A stretch of 6,297 nt of DNA from the NCBI GenBank assembly GCA_001800015.1, contig MGUO01000314.1, positions 22,880 to 29,176 on the forward strand, written 5' to 3'. Source of the stretch: Elusimicrobia bacterium RIFCSPHIGHO2_02_FULL_57_9 (GTDB taxonomy: Bacteria; Elusimicrobiota; Elusimicrobia; UBA1565; UBA9628). The notes under the pieces are model-generated. The model saw nothing but the letters and a program-made list of their open reading frames with translations. It was not told the origin of the DNA and made no database searches. This document shows, one piece after another, positions 1-6,297 of the stretch (within the stretch, counting starts at the first letter, position 1; the number at the start of each line of letters is the position of its first letter). Made by a program: the position numbers and the translations under genes.

Positions 1-3000
1 TGGCGCCTTTAACCGGCACTTCCTGCCCGGCGCCGGCTGAGCGGCCTCTTAAATCAATATCAACGAACTTATACTCGTCCTTGGCCTGCAGTATCTCTTG
101 CCTCCAAGACTCGCTTTTAAACAATTCCCTTTTCAGAATATCCTTGTAGACCGGATTGCCCTCATTGGTGACCAGCCTTTGATCGGCTTCAAGAGCTTTG
201 TCGCCGTCCCGCTCCACGATTTCAATCTCCCCGGTACGCAGGCTGTCGCGCAATTTCCCGACCGTCGTGCTCTTGCCATGATCCTTGCTGGTGGCCACGG
301 CTCCGGCTATGAGTTCGCTCTTAAGCATTTCCCGCCTATTGCGGAACTCGATGGCCTGCTTTTGAACTTCCCCGCCGCCGGGCACCTCCATGACGGTGTT
401 GCCGTGGATCCAATCGCTCCAGGTTCTCAGATACCAGGGTCTTTTCTGCTCGGTGATCTTTGAAATTTCAGTGGAAGTCTCAAGCTTAAGCCCCCTTCCC
501 TTGCGCAGCATATAGCTGATGGCGCCCATTTGTTGATTCGAAGCCTTGATCTGACGGCTGCTCATGGTCTGCGGATTGATGGGAATGGCCAGCCAGCTGC
601 CTTGGCCGGTGACCACGCCCACATCCTGGGCCCGGGCCAGCTTGCCGACATAACCGGAGGCCCCCGCCTGCTCCGGGGCCGCGCCGGTGCCGTAGAAATG
701 GCCCAATTGCACGAGGGTGGCCGGAACTTCACCGGCTAAATAGAATTTTAATATGCCGTCGGCGTTGGCGCCCAGATAGATGGCGCCCTTGCTAAAACCG
801 CGCGCCGCCAAGCCGCGGCCGACAGCCCATTTCGATAGAGCTCCGTAGGGGCCGATTTCCGCCACGGCCCCTGCGGGACGAGCCAGTTTGGCCGCCCATT
901 GCCAGCTGCCGCTGAAAAGCCCGGGAGTATTAGCCACCGAGCGAGCTATATTACCAGATACCCCGGCGCCGTAAATGGTGGACGGAAACGGGCTGAACAG
1001 CCATATCATTGAAGCCTTGCTGCCGAAAGCGGCCCCGCGCACCGAGCCCTGATGCAAGGCGTCCCAACCGTCTCGATATGGGGAGGTCTCCGGACCCATC
1101 CAATGGTGTGTCGTCTCTATGGCCGCGCTGGCGCCGCTCATAATAACCATGCCGCCGAAGGTGGACTTGGCGCCGTTGAGCAGGCCTTGCTTGAAATATT
1201 GCTTGACGGCATGGCCCAGCCACTGGCCTTTGTTCAATTGAGCCGGCATCTCAGCGAAATCCGCGGCATGCTTAAAGTTGCTGGACCAGGACTTGGGCAG
1301 GGCAAGGAGATTGCGAATCCCGGGCCACTTGGCGAAAGACTTGGCCACAGTAATGCCCCGCGCAGCACCCAGCATCGCAGCACCGCCTTGCCCCGCCGCG
1401 GAGAGCTGGATAATTCGGGCCGCGCCGCCCGAGGCCAATTGCGCGGCATAGCCGAAAACCTGGCCGATGCCCGCGGTTAAAGCCGCGGTAATAACAAAGT
1501 CCACGCCGGCCGAAACCAAGGCATAGCTCAAGGCAAAGCGCTGCTGGAATTTAAACTGGTCTTCGATCACGCCCGCGGCGATCATCAGAGAGGAATCGCC
1601 GCTCAGGCTGGTCATAAAAGTCTCGAAATCAAGATTCTTGAAGGGGTCTTCCCCGGGTTTGAGGTTTTGGTAGCTGTCCTGGGCCTTCTCCTTGGCGCCG
1701 GAATCCAACCCCTGTATCAACGCCACGGCCTGGGCGTAATCGGAACGGCGGAAGGCTTCAAGCACCTGTTTGCGAAGATGCTCGTTTTTCCCCAACTTGT
1801 CCCAGGCCTCTAAATCCCAAGCCTGCATGCCCTTGCGCACCAGCCGGTTTCGAAAAGGCGCCGCGCCATAAACCTTTTCCAGCCATTTAAAGCTCCACAG
1901 ATAGCTTGCGAAGGTATCGCTATCAGATTTGACGTTCTCGGAGCTGGCCTCTTTGATCAGGGAAATGTCAAGCTGATTGACGCGGTCAAAGAGCGACATC
2001 ATGAGGGAAAAATTCTGGGTGGCGGCGGAGATCTTGCCGTGCTTGATGGCCAGCAGATCAGCGTCCTTGCGCACTCCTTTAAGATCAGGGATCTCTTTTA
2101 AGCCCAGCCGCCGGACCAATTCCCGGAACTTCGGAAACAAAGACTCCAGCCGGTCTCGGATATACTCGACGCTCTGATTATTCTCAAGGTCTTTGATTTC
2201 CTTGGCGAACTGCTCAAGCTCAAGGGACTCGGCCTTGGTCCTCGGGCCCATGTTCTGCAGAAAAGACTTGTAGGCGTCCTCACCCAGCCTCTCCAAGGCC
2301 GTGCGTCCCATAAAATTGCCTTTGACCTTGTCGAATTCGGCGGCTAGAAAAAGGGCGTGCATCTGCGAGGCCTTGGCCGAAAGCATGCGCACGCGCTCGC
2401 GCAGGGTGTCGTCGTACAAATAGGCGTTGACGGCGTTTTCATGGGTCATATAAAAGCCGGCCACCGCCTGCTTAAGCAAGGATTTCCTGGCCTCGAGCGC
2501 GGCCTCGTTAAGCTTAAGCAAGTACTGCTGGCGCGCGGCGCTGGCCAGCCTCTGCGCCTCGTTTTTCATGCCCGTATCGCTTTTATCGAGGCCCATGCGG
2601 CCCCGCATCTGCCCGCGGGAGAGCTTCTCGATCTGGATGGCCATCGAGGTCAGCTCGAAAGATTGCCATTGCATCTGGGCCAGCTGCAGCCAGTGCTGGC
2701 TCTCCTCGATGGCGGCGTCAAACTCCTGGAGAGACAACCCGGTCTGAAAGGCCCGGCCCTTGGCCTTGACCGCATGGGCCACGGCCGCCATGGTTTGCGA
2801 GATCATGGGTAGCATTTTTGGGTCGATATGGCTTCTCTGCTCTTCGGAAAGCTTGGTCGCCCCCAGCCATTCCATGATCTTGCCGTAGCCTTCCAGCTTG
2901 CCCTCGTTATAGGCGGTAAGCATCTTCTGGATATCCTCCGCCTTTTTCAAAAGCGGGTCTAAATCCTGCTTGCCGTCTTTCTTGGTCCGGGGGGCGGTGT

Positions 3001-4015
3001 TGGTGACCAACGAGAAATAATTGACCAGCCCGAGTATCACCCGCTTCTGCATCTCATCGAGCTGCTTGGCGTTGTAGAATTTGGAGGCGACTTTCTGCAC
3101 CGCCTCAAGCTCCTCCGGATCCAACTCGGCCAGCCTGCCTTCGACTTTATATTGTTCCAGCTTGGCCAAATAGCCGATAATATCGGTATCGAATTTGGGA
3201 ACGCGAGTCTGCTCCAGGAACTCCTTTCTTTTTCCTTCGTAGATCCTTTTCAGCTCCTGGCGGGCCTTGGGCTTCATCAAGGGGTCTTTCTCATCGTTGA
3301 ATTGGCGCTCCAAGTCCTTAAGCTCGTAGAAAGCCTTTACGATGTCTTTGAACATGCGCTCCAAGCGGCTGTTGTAGATGACTTTTGGTTCGGTAGCCGC
3401 ACCCCTCTTTGTCTCTAAAATGATGGCGTCGATGATCTCCTCATGAATATTGCCGGGATGGGGCCGGCGGATAATTTTAAGATGCGTTTTATAAGCGACC
3501 TCTTTTGAATCCTCGACCAAGAGCAGATTGCCCGTGGCGCGGCTGCGCAACTCGACCACCGAATTCTCCTCAGACTGGCTGCGGATCACGGTGTAATTGC
3601 CCAATTCGCTTTGATTCCTGGCGAAATTGGTCAGCGAATTCTCATAAATCCTGGCCAGGGTCAATTCCTTGTCCTTGCTCGAATTGTTTAAGTCCTGGAC
3701 CACGGTCTTAAGCAAGGCTTCAACCTCCGGCGTCAGGGTGGCGCCGCTCAAATAACTGCGCGCGTAGTTTTGGACATGGGTGATGGATTCTTGGGAAACC
3801 TGCCGGCGCAACTTGGGGTCATTTAGCTTGCGCAGGAAATCATTGACCACACGCGCGCGCGCGCTGTCTACATTATAGACCTGGGGTTGGCCGGTTTGGG
3901 CGTTAAAACGGGTGTAGGTGCCGGCGTTCTGGGCGAAAAGCACCCAGCCGGAACCTCCCGGGGAAGCGACTAGGATGCTGAGCGCCAATAAGACCCGCAA
4001 CACCCTTGATGCCAT
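1..4015 (-). CDS. Very large exported protein of unknown family, 3' end beyond the window
   Basis: I do not recognise this gene. Reading back from the ATG at 4015, all 1338 codons to the window edge are open; I checked every in-frame triplet for stops and found none. The stop lies outside, so the true length is unknown. Layout: signal peptide (residues 1 to about 31); a long charged region, probably mostly alpha-helical or coiled-coil (about 35-815), rich in Lys, Glu, Leu, Gln and Ala; a Gly/Ala-rich region with hydrophobic stretches near 827-862, 951-966 and 997-1015 (the region spans about 820-1130); then a charged part with a P-loop-like motif at 1242-1249. No cysteine codon occurs. No upstream in-frame ATG, GTG or TTG exists before the stop at 4094-4096, and the signal peptide supports this start. 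No Shine-Dalgarno sequence is visible. It follows the other gene after 98 bases on the same strand. That it is a real gene is near certain; its function is unknown. The hydrophobic middle suggests membrane insertion or pore formation, which is inference only. Confidence 0.93.
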   Translation of the reverse strand, partial: MASRVLRVLLALSILVASPGGSGWVLFAQNAGTYTRFNAQTGQPQVYNVDSARARVVNDFLRKLNDPKLRRQVSQESITHVQNYARSYLSGATLTPEVEALLKTVVQDLNNSSKDKELTLARIYENSLTNFARNQSELGNYTVIRSQSEENSVVELRSRATGNLLLVEDSKEVAYKTHLKIIRRPHPGNIHEEIIDAIILETKRGAATEPKVIYNSRLERMFKDIVKAFYELKDLERQFNDEKDPLMKPKARQELKRIYEGKRKEFLEQTRVPKFDTDIIGYLAKLEQYKVEGRLAELDPEELEAVQKVASKFYNAKQLDEMQKRVILGLVNYFSLVTNTAPRTKKDGKQDLDPLLKKAEDIQKMLTAYNEGKLEGYGKIMEWLGATKLSEEQRSHIDPKMLPMISQTMAAVAHAVKAKGRAFQTGLSLQEFDAAIEESQHWLQLAQMQWQSFELTSMAIQIEKLSRGQMRGRMGLDKSDTGMKNEAQRLASAARQQYLLKLNEAALEARKSLLKQAVAGFYMTHENAVNAYLYDDTLRERVRMLSAKASQMHALFLAAEFDKVKGNFMGRTALERLGEDAYKSFLQNMGPRTKAESLELEQFAKEIKDLENNQSVEYIRDRLESLFPKFRELVRRLGLKEIPDLKGVRKDADLLAIKHGKISAATQNFSLMMSLFDRVNQLDISLIKEASSENVKSDSDTFASYLWSFKWLEKVYGAAPFRNRLVRKGMQAWDLEAWDKLGKNEHLRKQVLEAFRRSDYAQAVALIQGLDSGAKEKAQDSYQNLKPGEDPFKNLDFETFMTSLSGDSSLMIAAGVIEDQFKFQQRFALSYALVSAGVDFVITAALTAGIGQVFGYAAQLASGGAARIIQLSAAGQGGAAMLGAARGITVAKSFAKWPGIRNLLALPKSWSSNFKHAADFAEMPAQLNKGQWLGHAVKQYFKQGLLNGAKSTFGGMVIMSGASAAIETTHHWMGPETSPYRDGWDALHQGSVRGAAFGSKASMIWLFSPFPSTIYGAGVSGNIARSVANTPGLFSGSWQWAAKLARPAGAVAEIGPYGALSKWAVGRGLAARGFSKGAIYLGANADGILKFYLAGEVPATLVQLGHFYGTGAAPEQAGASGYVGKLARAQDVGVVTGQGSWLAIPINPQTMSSRQIKASNQQMGAISYMLRKGRGLKLETSTEISKITEQKRPWYLRTWSDWIHGNTVMEVPGGGEVQKQAIEFRNRREMLKSELIAGAVATSKDHGKSTTVGKLRDSLRTGEIEIVERDGDKALEADQRLVTNEGNPVYKDILKRELFKSESWRQEILQAKDEYKFVDIDLRGRSAGAGQEVPVKGA
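251..292 (-). other. P-loop-like motif in the C-terminal part of the large left-hand protein
   Basis: Residues 1242-1255 read TSKDHGKSTTVGKL. This resembles the G1 box of translational GTPases and their relatives (typically GHxDxGKST followed by xGxL). The DHGKST core and the trailing VGKL match well, but the usual first Gly or Ala of the P-loop pattern [AG]-x4-G-K-[ST] is Thr here. About 70 residues later, FVDIDLRG ends in a D-x-x-G (1321-1324), which could play the G3 role. No NKxD box can be seen because the gene leaves the window. The predicted export of the protein argues against a working GTPase, so a chance match is quite possible. Confidence 0.25.
1430..1537 (-). other. Hydrophobic Gly/Ala-rich segment inside the large left-hand protein
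   Basis: Residues about 827-862 form a long hydrophobic run with one acidic residue (Asp839) and many Ala and Gly. It is long enough for one membrane helix or a helical hairpin. Two weaker hydrophobic stretches follow at about 951-966 (GGMVIMSGASAA core) and 997-1015 (around Met1003-Trp1005). The preceding 780 residues are charged, so the change in character is abrupt. Known pore-forming and translocation domains often look like this, but so do Gly/Ala-rich packed helices in soluble proteins. I assign no specific function. Confidence 0.5.
3848..3864. repeat. Alternating purine-pyrimidine tract, mostly CG repeats
   Basis: Seventeen bases alternate strictly between pyrimidine and purine, of which 3852-3864 is a pure CG alternation. 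The tract lies inside the left-hand gene and encodes alternating Ala and Arg around residues 51-55. Such tracts can adopt Z-DNA and are prone to two-base slippage, which would shift the frame near the N-terminus. Nothing in the window shows that this happens. Confidence 0.4.
3923..4015 (-). other. Sec-type signal peptide of the large left-hand protein
   Basis: The first residues read MASRVLRVLLALSILVAS: a short basic stretch with Arg4 and Arg7, then a hydrophobic core from about residue 8 to 17. A Gly/Ser-rich turn follows (19-23), then VLFAQNA. Cleavage could fall after Ala28 or Ala31; an earlier site near residue 18 is disfavoured because Pro follows. There is no cysteine in the region, so it is not a lipoprotein signal. 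The protein is therefore predicted to leave the cytoplasm through the Sec pathway. An uncleaved N-terminal anchor is the main alternative. Confidence 0.7.
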
Positions 4016-4021
4016 GGCTTG

Positions 4022-4030
4022 AGTGTAACA
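4022..4030 (-). promoter_or_regulatory. Extended -10-like promoter element abutting the start of the left-hand gene
   Basis: On the minus strand the sequence reads TGTTACACT, which is TGn followed by TACACT. TACACT matches four of six positions of the TATAAT consensus, including the key T, A and final T. Exactly six bases separate it from the ATG at 4015, so the first transcribed base would fall at about the A of ATG, giving a leaderless or nearly leaderless mRNA. This agrees with the lack of a Shine-Dalgarno sequence. No convincing -35 box is present at normal spacing, as is common for extended -10 promoters. A chance match is possible. Confidence 0.35.
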
Positions 4031-4058
4031 GGAGGCGGGGCAAGCGACTAGGGACTTA

Positions 4059-4066
4059 GGGCCTAT
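4059..4066 (-). repeat. Third copy of the hairpin arm, able to form a competing stem
   Basis: On the minus strand this is ATAGGCCC, a near copy of the downstream hairpin arm at 4083-4090. It is perfectly complementary over eight bases to the upstream arm at 4096-4103. In a minus-strand RNA the upstream arm can therefore pair with either copy but not both. A further GGGCC sits at 4074-4078. The pairings are read directly from sequence; any switching role is inference. Confidence 0.4.
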
Positions 4067-4077
4067 CCACCGTGGGC

Positions 4078-4107
4078 CTTTTGGCCTATGGGATCATAGG
4101 CCCAAAG
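4078..4107 (-). repeat. Inverted repeat (hairpin) just after the right-hand gene's stop
   Basis: The arms GGCCTATG (4083-4090) and CATAGGCC (4095-4102) form a perfect eight-pair stem around a four-base loop. The stem continues past one mismatch (4082 and 4103) with four more pairs, 4078-4081 against 4104-4107. It begins six bases after the TGA of the right-hand gene. No U-tract follows on either strand, so it is not a canonical intrinsic terminator. It could act as a 3' stabilising structure, an RNase processing site or a protein-binding palindrome. Confidence 0.6.
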
Positions 4108-4113
4108 ACTCGG

Positions 4114-6297
4114 TCAGCGGCCTGCAGGCTCTTTCTCTTTATTGCACTCTTCCCACTTCTTTATTTCGTTGATATATTCCAATCTTTTTTTATTGGAATT
4201 GGGGCAATAAACAAGCTCGTAGGCCTTGTCCTTGGTTTTCAGCCAGGAACTGGCTGAAATAACCGTGCGATATATTTTTTCGTCATTAAGTTCGTTATCG
4301 GTGTGCGGGAAGAAATGAATCACCACGGTCGGCTGATCCCCGGTAATCCCGCCTGAGGCGGCCTCTTTATCAAGATAGGCGATGTATTCATTGATCTTCT
4401 TACGCTTGCCCTCATCCTTAAACAGGGGCGACTCCTTACTGAAAGTTTTTACCGCCAGATCCAAAGCCATTTTCACGCTGGGCATGTTTTTAATATAAAC
4501 ATCGACTTTCGGATAAAAAACTTGTTTATCGCCTTGTCCCAAGTCCAAATTCCTTTTGATCCAAGCCACCCTTTCCGCGTGCGGGAGAGGTCCCTTTTTC
4601 TTTAATAGGCTCTCCAGCTTCTTATCCAACCCATCCAGCGGTATGATATACTGGCGCGCTTCTATTAATTTCGTCCTACGCTCGCCGTTAACAAACTCTG
4701 GTTTTTTTGGGTCCAGGTTGGCAACCCCGTTGTCGTCCAAATCCTGAGGTTCGATGAAATTTTTGGGAATCACGGTATCAATCACCAGATATTTCTCATC
4801 CACGACGCTGATCCCCTCCTTGGTGATGACCCCTCGAAACCCCAATATGCCCTTGCCATGCAGGCATAGATAGGTGTTATTCGCCGCCTCCTTGTCTCCT
4901 GTCGGCGTAACGGCATGCCATGGCCATTTTTCTTTTCTGGGATATTTCGACACGGCGCCTTCTAGATTCAGGTTTTCAGGAAGATTGCAGGCATCCATCC
5001 GCGCGCTCCAGCCTTCCTCCTTTGATCCTCCCCCGCTTCCCCCTCCGCTGCCACCCTCGCCAGGATTCGGCTTGGTTCCCGGCGGAGCGGTCTCCGGCTT
5101 TTTCTCCGCCTTAGGCTCGGGCCAGCCGCATTTGATCTTCTCATCCTTATCGTTGCACTCCTGGTAGTCCACAGCTTTTTCGTCATCATTCCACTTCGTC
5201 CAGTAGAACGCCGGCTTGCCGTCCTTGTTCCTTCCGACGAATCCCACCGGCTGCGGCTCGGTCAAAAGCTGGACCATGCCCCCCGTCAGCTCGGCGACGT
5301 CATACATTAACTCGGGAGTCTTGCCGACGCCTATCAGCTTGCCGTCCTTATCAGCGGCCATCAGCAGCACGCTGCCCCGTCCCCCTCCCTGCCCAAGAGC
5401 CCTGAAATGACGGCCGTTTATTTCAACTTGCGGGGCCAATTCCGCCTGTTCGCGGCGCATCCGATACAGATCCTTTTTGCTTGTTATGATCCTATTATCG
5501 TCGGCCTTCTCTTTATTTTTAATGTTCTCCAATTTAACGCTTCCATCCACATCCATCTTCAATTTATACTGGGGGCCGTCTTTCCAATGGCTAAAGGAAA
5601 TTTCTTTCGTATTGAGAGAATATCTCTTGCCTGATATGCGCCATGAGCTGGGGTCGGCGTCGGGATTTTTCATCGGATCCGAAATATCAAATATTCCGAT
5701 TTCATCCACCGGCCGGTTGTTGATCAATTTGGTGTAGATCTTAACGGATATCCAACGACCCAACTGATTGCCTTTTTCATCCTTATGGCCCGGCCATGGA
5801 ACCCATCGGACTTCGGCCCCATTAATATAAAGGTCCGCGAAGCTGTAGCCTTGGACGGTCATATTTTTCAGCTTTTCCCGGAGCTCATCCTCCTTAGCCT
5901 TATCCCCGGGCAATTTATTTCCCGGCTGCTGGGTCGCCGCGATTTCCTCCATGATTTTCTTTATGACACGCGGATCGCTGATTATATTTTCGGCTGTCTT
6001 CGCGGCATGCTCGAAAAAAGCGCCCCACCAGGGGTTAAAGTCGTTATTGGCGCTGGGCCCGCCCTTTTGCCCTGAGCTGCCTGTATATTGACCGGGATGG
6101 CTATCATGGGCCCTGCCGGGACAATGCTCTTTAGCCTTGACCTCTTGCTTTGTATAAATCATCAGGCAAGCATCCAAACCCGCCTGCAAGGCCTTCCTCA
6201 TTTCCACAGGTTCCTGTATTTTGAGCACGCCAGGATCTCCCATGACATAGTAAAGCGCGGCTACCCGGCCGGGCGGCTGTGCTTCAATCCAGCCTTT
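4114..6297 (-). CDS. Two-module, probably extracytoplasmic protein of unknown family, 5' end beyond the window
   Basis: I do not recognise this gene. The stop is TGA at 4114-4116. The first in-frame ATG is at 6243, giving 709 residues, but the frame stays open for 18 more codons to the window edge. Those codons read like protein (VAALYYV before the Met), and no ribosome binding site precedes the ATG, so I take the gene as 5'-truncated. Numbering from that Met: a helical stretch at 72-130; a beta-rich part at about 130-350 with turn motifs such as DKDG and NKDG; a Pro/Lys/Glu-rich then Gly/Ser linker at 374-407; and a second mixed module at 411-709. Cysteines are at 26, 41, 363, 372, 419, 460, 680 and 700, a spacing that allows disulfides. 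An acidic loop at 501-511 resembles calcium-binding loops. It is Lys/Asp/Glu-rich and visibly more AT-rich than its neighbour. The 98-base gap and shared strand suggest a common transcript with the left-hand gene. A secreted location is inferred because the N-terminus cannot be seen. Confidence 0.9.
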   Translation of the reverse strand, partial: KGWIEAQPPGRVAALYYVMGDPGVLKIQEPVEMRKALQAGLDACLMIYTKQEVKAKEHCPGRAHDSHPGQYTGSSGQKGGPSANNDFNPWWGAFFEHAAKTAENIISDPRVIKKIMEEIAATQQPGNKLPGDKAKEDELREKLKNMTVQGYSFADLYINGAEVRWVPWPGHKDEKGNQLGRWISVKIYTKLINNRPVDEIGIFDISDPMKNPDADPSSWRISGKRYSLNTKEISFSHWKDGPQYKLKMDVDGSVKLENIKNKEKADDNRIITSKKDLYRMRREQAELAPQVEINGRHFRALGQGGGRGSVLLMAADKDGKLIGVGKTPELMYDVAELTGGMVQLLTEPQPVGFVGRNKDGKPAFYWTKWNDDEKAVDYQECNDKDEKIKCGWPEPKAEKKPETAPPGTKPNPGEGGSGGGSGGGSKEEGWSARMDACNLPENLNLEGAVSKYPRKEKWPWHAVTPTGDKEAANNTYLCLHGKGILGFRGVITKEGISVVDEKYLVIDTVIPKNFIEPQDLDDNGVANLDPKKPEFVNGERRTKLIEARQYIIPLDGLDKKLESLLKKKGPLPHAERVAWIKRNLDLGQGDKQVFYPKVDVYIKNMPSVKMALDLAVKTFSKESPLFKDEGKRKKINEYIAYLDKEAASGGITGDQPTVVIHFFPHTDNELNDEKIYRTVISASSWLKTKDKAYELVYCPNSNKKRLEYINEIKKWEECNKEKEPAGR
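4708..4743 (-). other. Acidic loop resembling a single calcium-binding repeat in the right-hand protein
   Basis: Residues 501-512 read DLDDNGVANLDP. The order D-x-D-x-N-G-x-x-N-x-D-P resembles the calcium loops of thrombospondin type 3 repeats and, less closely, dockerin or EF-hand loops. Only one copy is seen, whereas thrombospondin type 3 repeats usually occur in tandem. The EF-hand position-12 acid is Pro here. It may simply be a surface turn. Confidence 0.3.
5023..5061 (-). other. Gly/Ser-rich flexible linker between two modules of the right-hand protein
   Basis: Residues 395-407 read GEGGSGGGSGGGS, preceded by a Pro/Lys/Glu-rich run from 374. The DNA is a low-complexity stretch with no tandem nucleotide repeat long enough to call a microsatellite. 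It marks a clear boundary between residues up to about 373 and the module starting near 411. Each side carries a Cys within about 12 residues of the linker region (372 and 419). Confidence 0.8.

Noticed and set aside
951..1449. Minus-strand open frames at 951-1223 and 1234-1449 as separate genes or a frameshifted left-hand gene
   Set aside because: They are in other frames than the continuous 1338-codon frame, which has no stop here, and their Arg/Ser/Pro-rich products are typical shadows of GC-rich coding DNA.
4078..4107. Rho-independent terminator after the right-hand gene
   Set aside because: The hairpin is sound, but the minus-strand RNA is followed by AAAGG and not a U-tract; the plus-strand reading also lacks one.
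4072..4257. Plus-strand open frame with a strongly hydrophobic 61-residue product, resembling a small membrane protein
   Set aside because: It lies mostly antisense to the Lys/Glu-rich C-terminus of the right-hand gene; reverse complements of Lys and Glu codons give Phe, Leu and Ser codons, which explains the hydrophobicity. It starts inside the spacer repeats and has no ribosome binding site.
4687..4710. Slippery heptamer A AAA AAA in frame within the right-hand gene, as in programmed -1 frameshifting
   Set aside because: A -1 shift reaches a stop after four codons (TRVC then TAA at 4688-4690), no stimulatory stem or Shine-Dalgarno sequence is evident, and other poly-A runs occur in this Lys-rich gene (for example 4185-4191).
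5023..5061. Artificial or engineered linker (GGGS type)
   Set aside because: The flanking Pro/Lys/Glu-rich sequence, natural codon variation and continuous surrounding frame fit an ordinary natural interdomain linker.
6241..6243. ATG at 6243 as the true start of the right-hand gene
   Set aside because: The frame is open for 18 further codons to the window edge, those codons look like protein, no ribosome binding site precedes the ATG, and no signal peptide follows it.

Overview
The window holds two large protein-coding genes, both on the minus strand, plus a 98-base spacer between them. Nothing is supported on the plus strand; its open frames are shadows of the minus-strand coding. Both genes run off the window. 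The upstream gene (right side, positions 4114-6297) lacks its 5' end. The downstream gene (left side, positions 1-4015) has its start but not its stop.

The right-hand gene encodes at least 727 residues of a protein I do not recognise. It has two modules separated by a Pro/Lys/Glu-rich then Gly/Ser-rich linker, eight cysteines and many short acidic turn motifs, which looks like an extracytoplasmic protein. The spacer has no canonical terminator. It does contain a 12-position hairpin directly after the stop, and a third copy of one arm that would allow a competing fold. It ends in an extended -10-like element placed so that transcription could begin at, or within a base or two of, the ATG of the next gene.

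The left-hand gene encodes at least 1338 residues without a single cysteine. I see a Sec-type signal peptide, then about 780 residues that look helical and charged, then about 300 Gly/Ala-rich residues with several hydrophobic stretches, then a charged C-terminal part. That last part contains a P-loop-like motif resembling the G1 box of translational GTPases. No family could be named for either gene by eye.

The organism cannot be fixed. Moderate GC (the left gene visibly richer than the right), a Sec-type signal peptide, no visible Shine-Dalgarno sequence before the only start in the window, and long uncharacterised exported proteins fit a bacterium from a poorly studied lineage. Elusimicrobiota or Omnitrophota are possible, but this is a weak guess. 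There are no RNA genes, insertion sequences, CRISPR arrays or phage genes. The shared orientation and short gap suggest that the two proteins may act together at or outside the cell envelope, but no function can be assigned from sequence alone.
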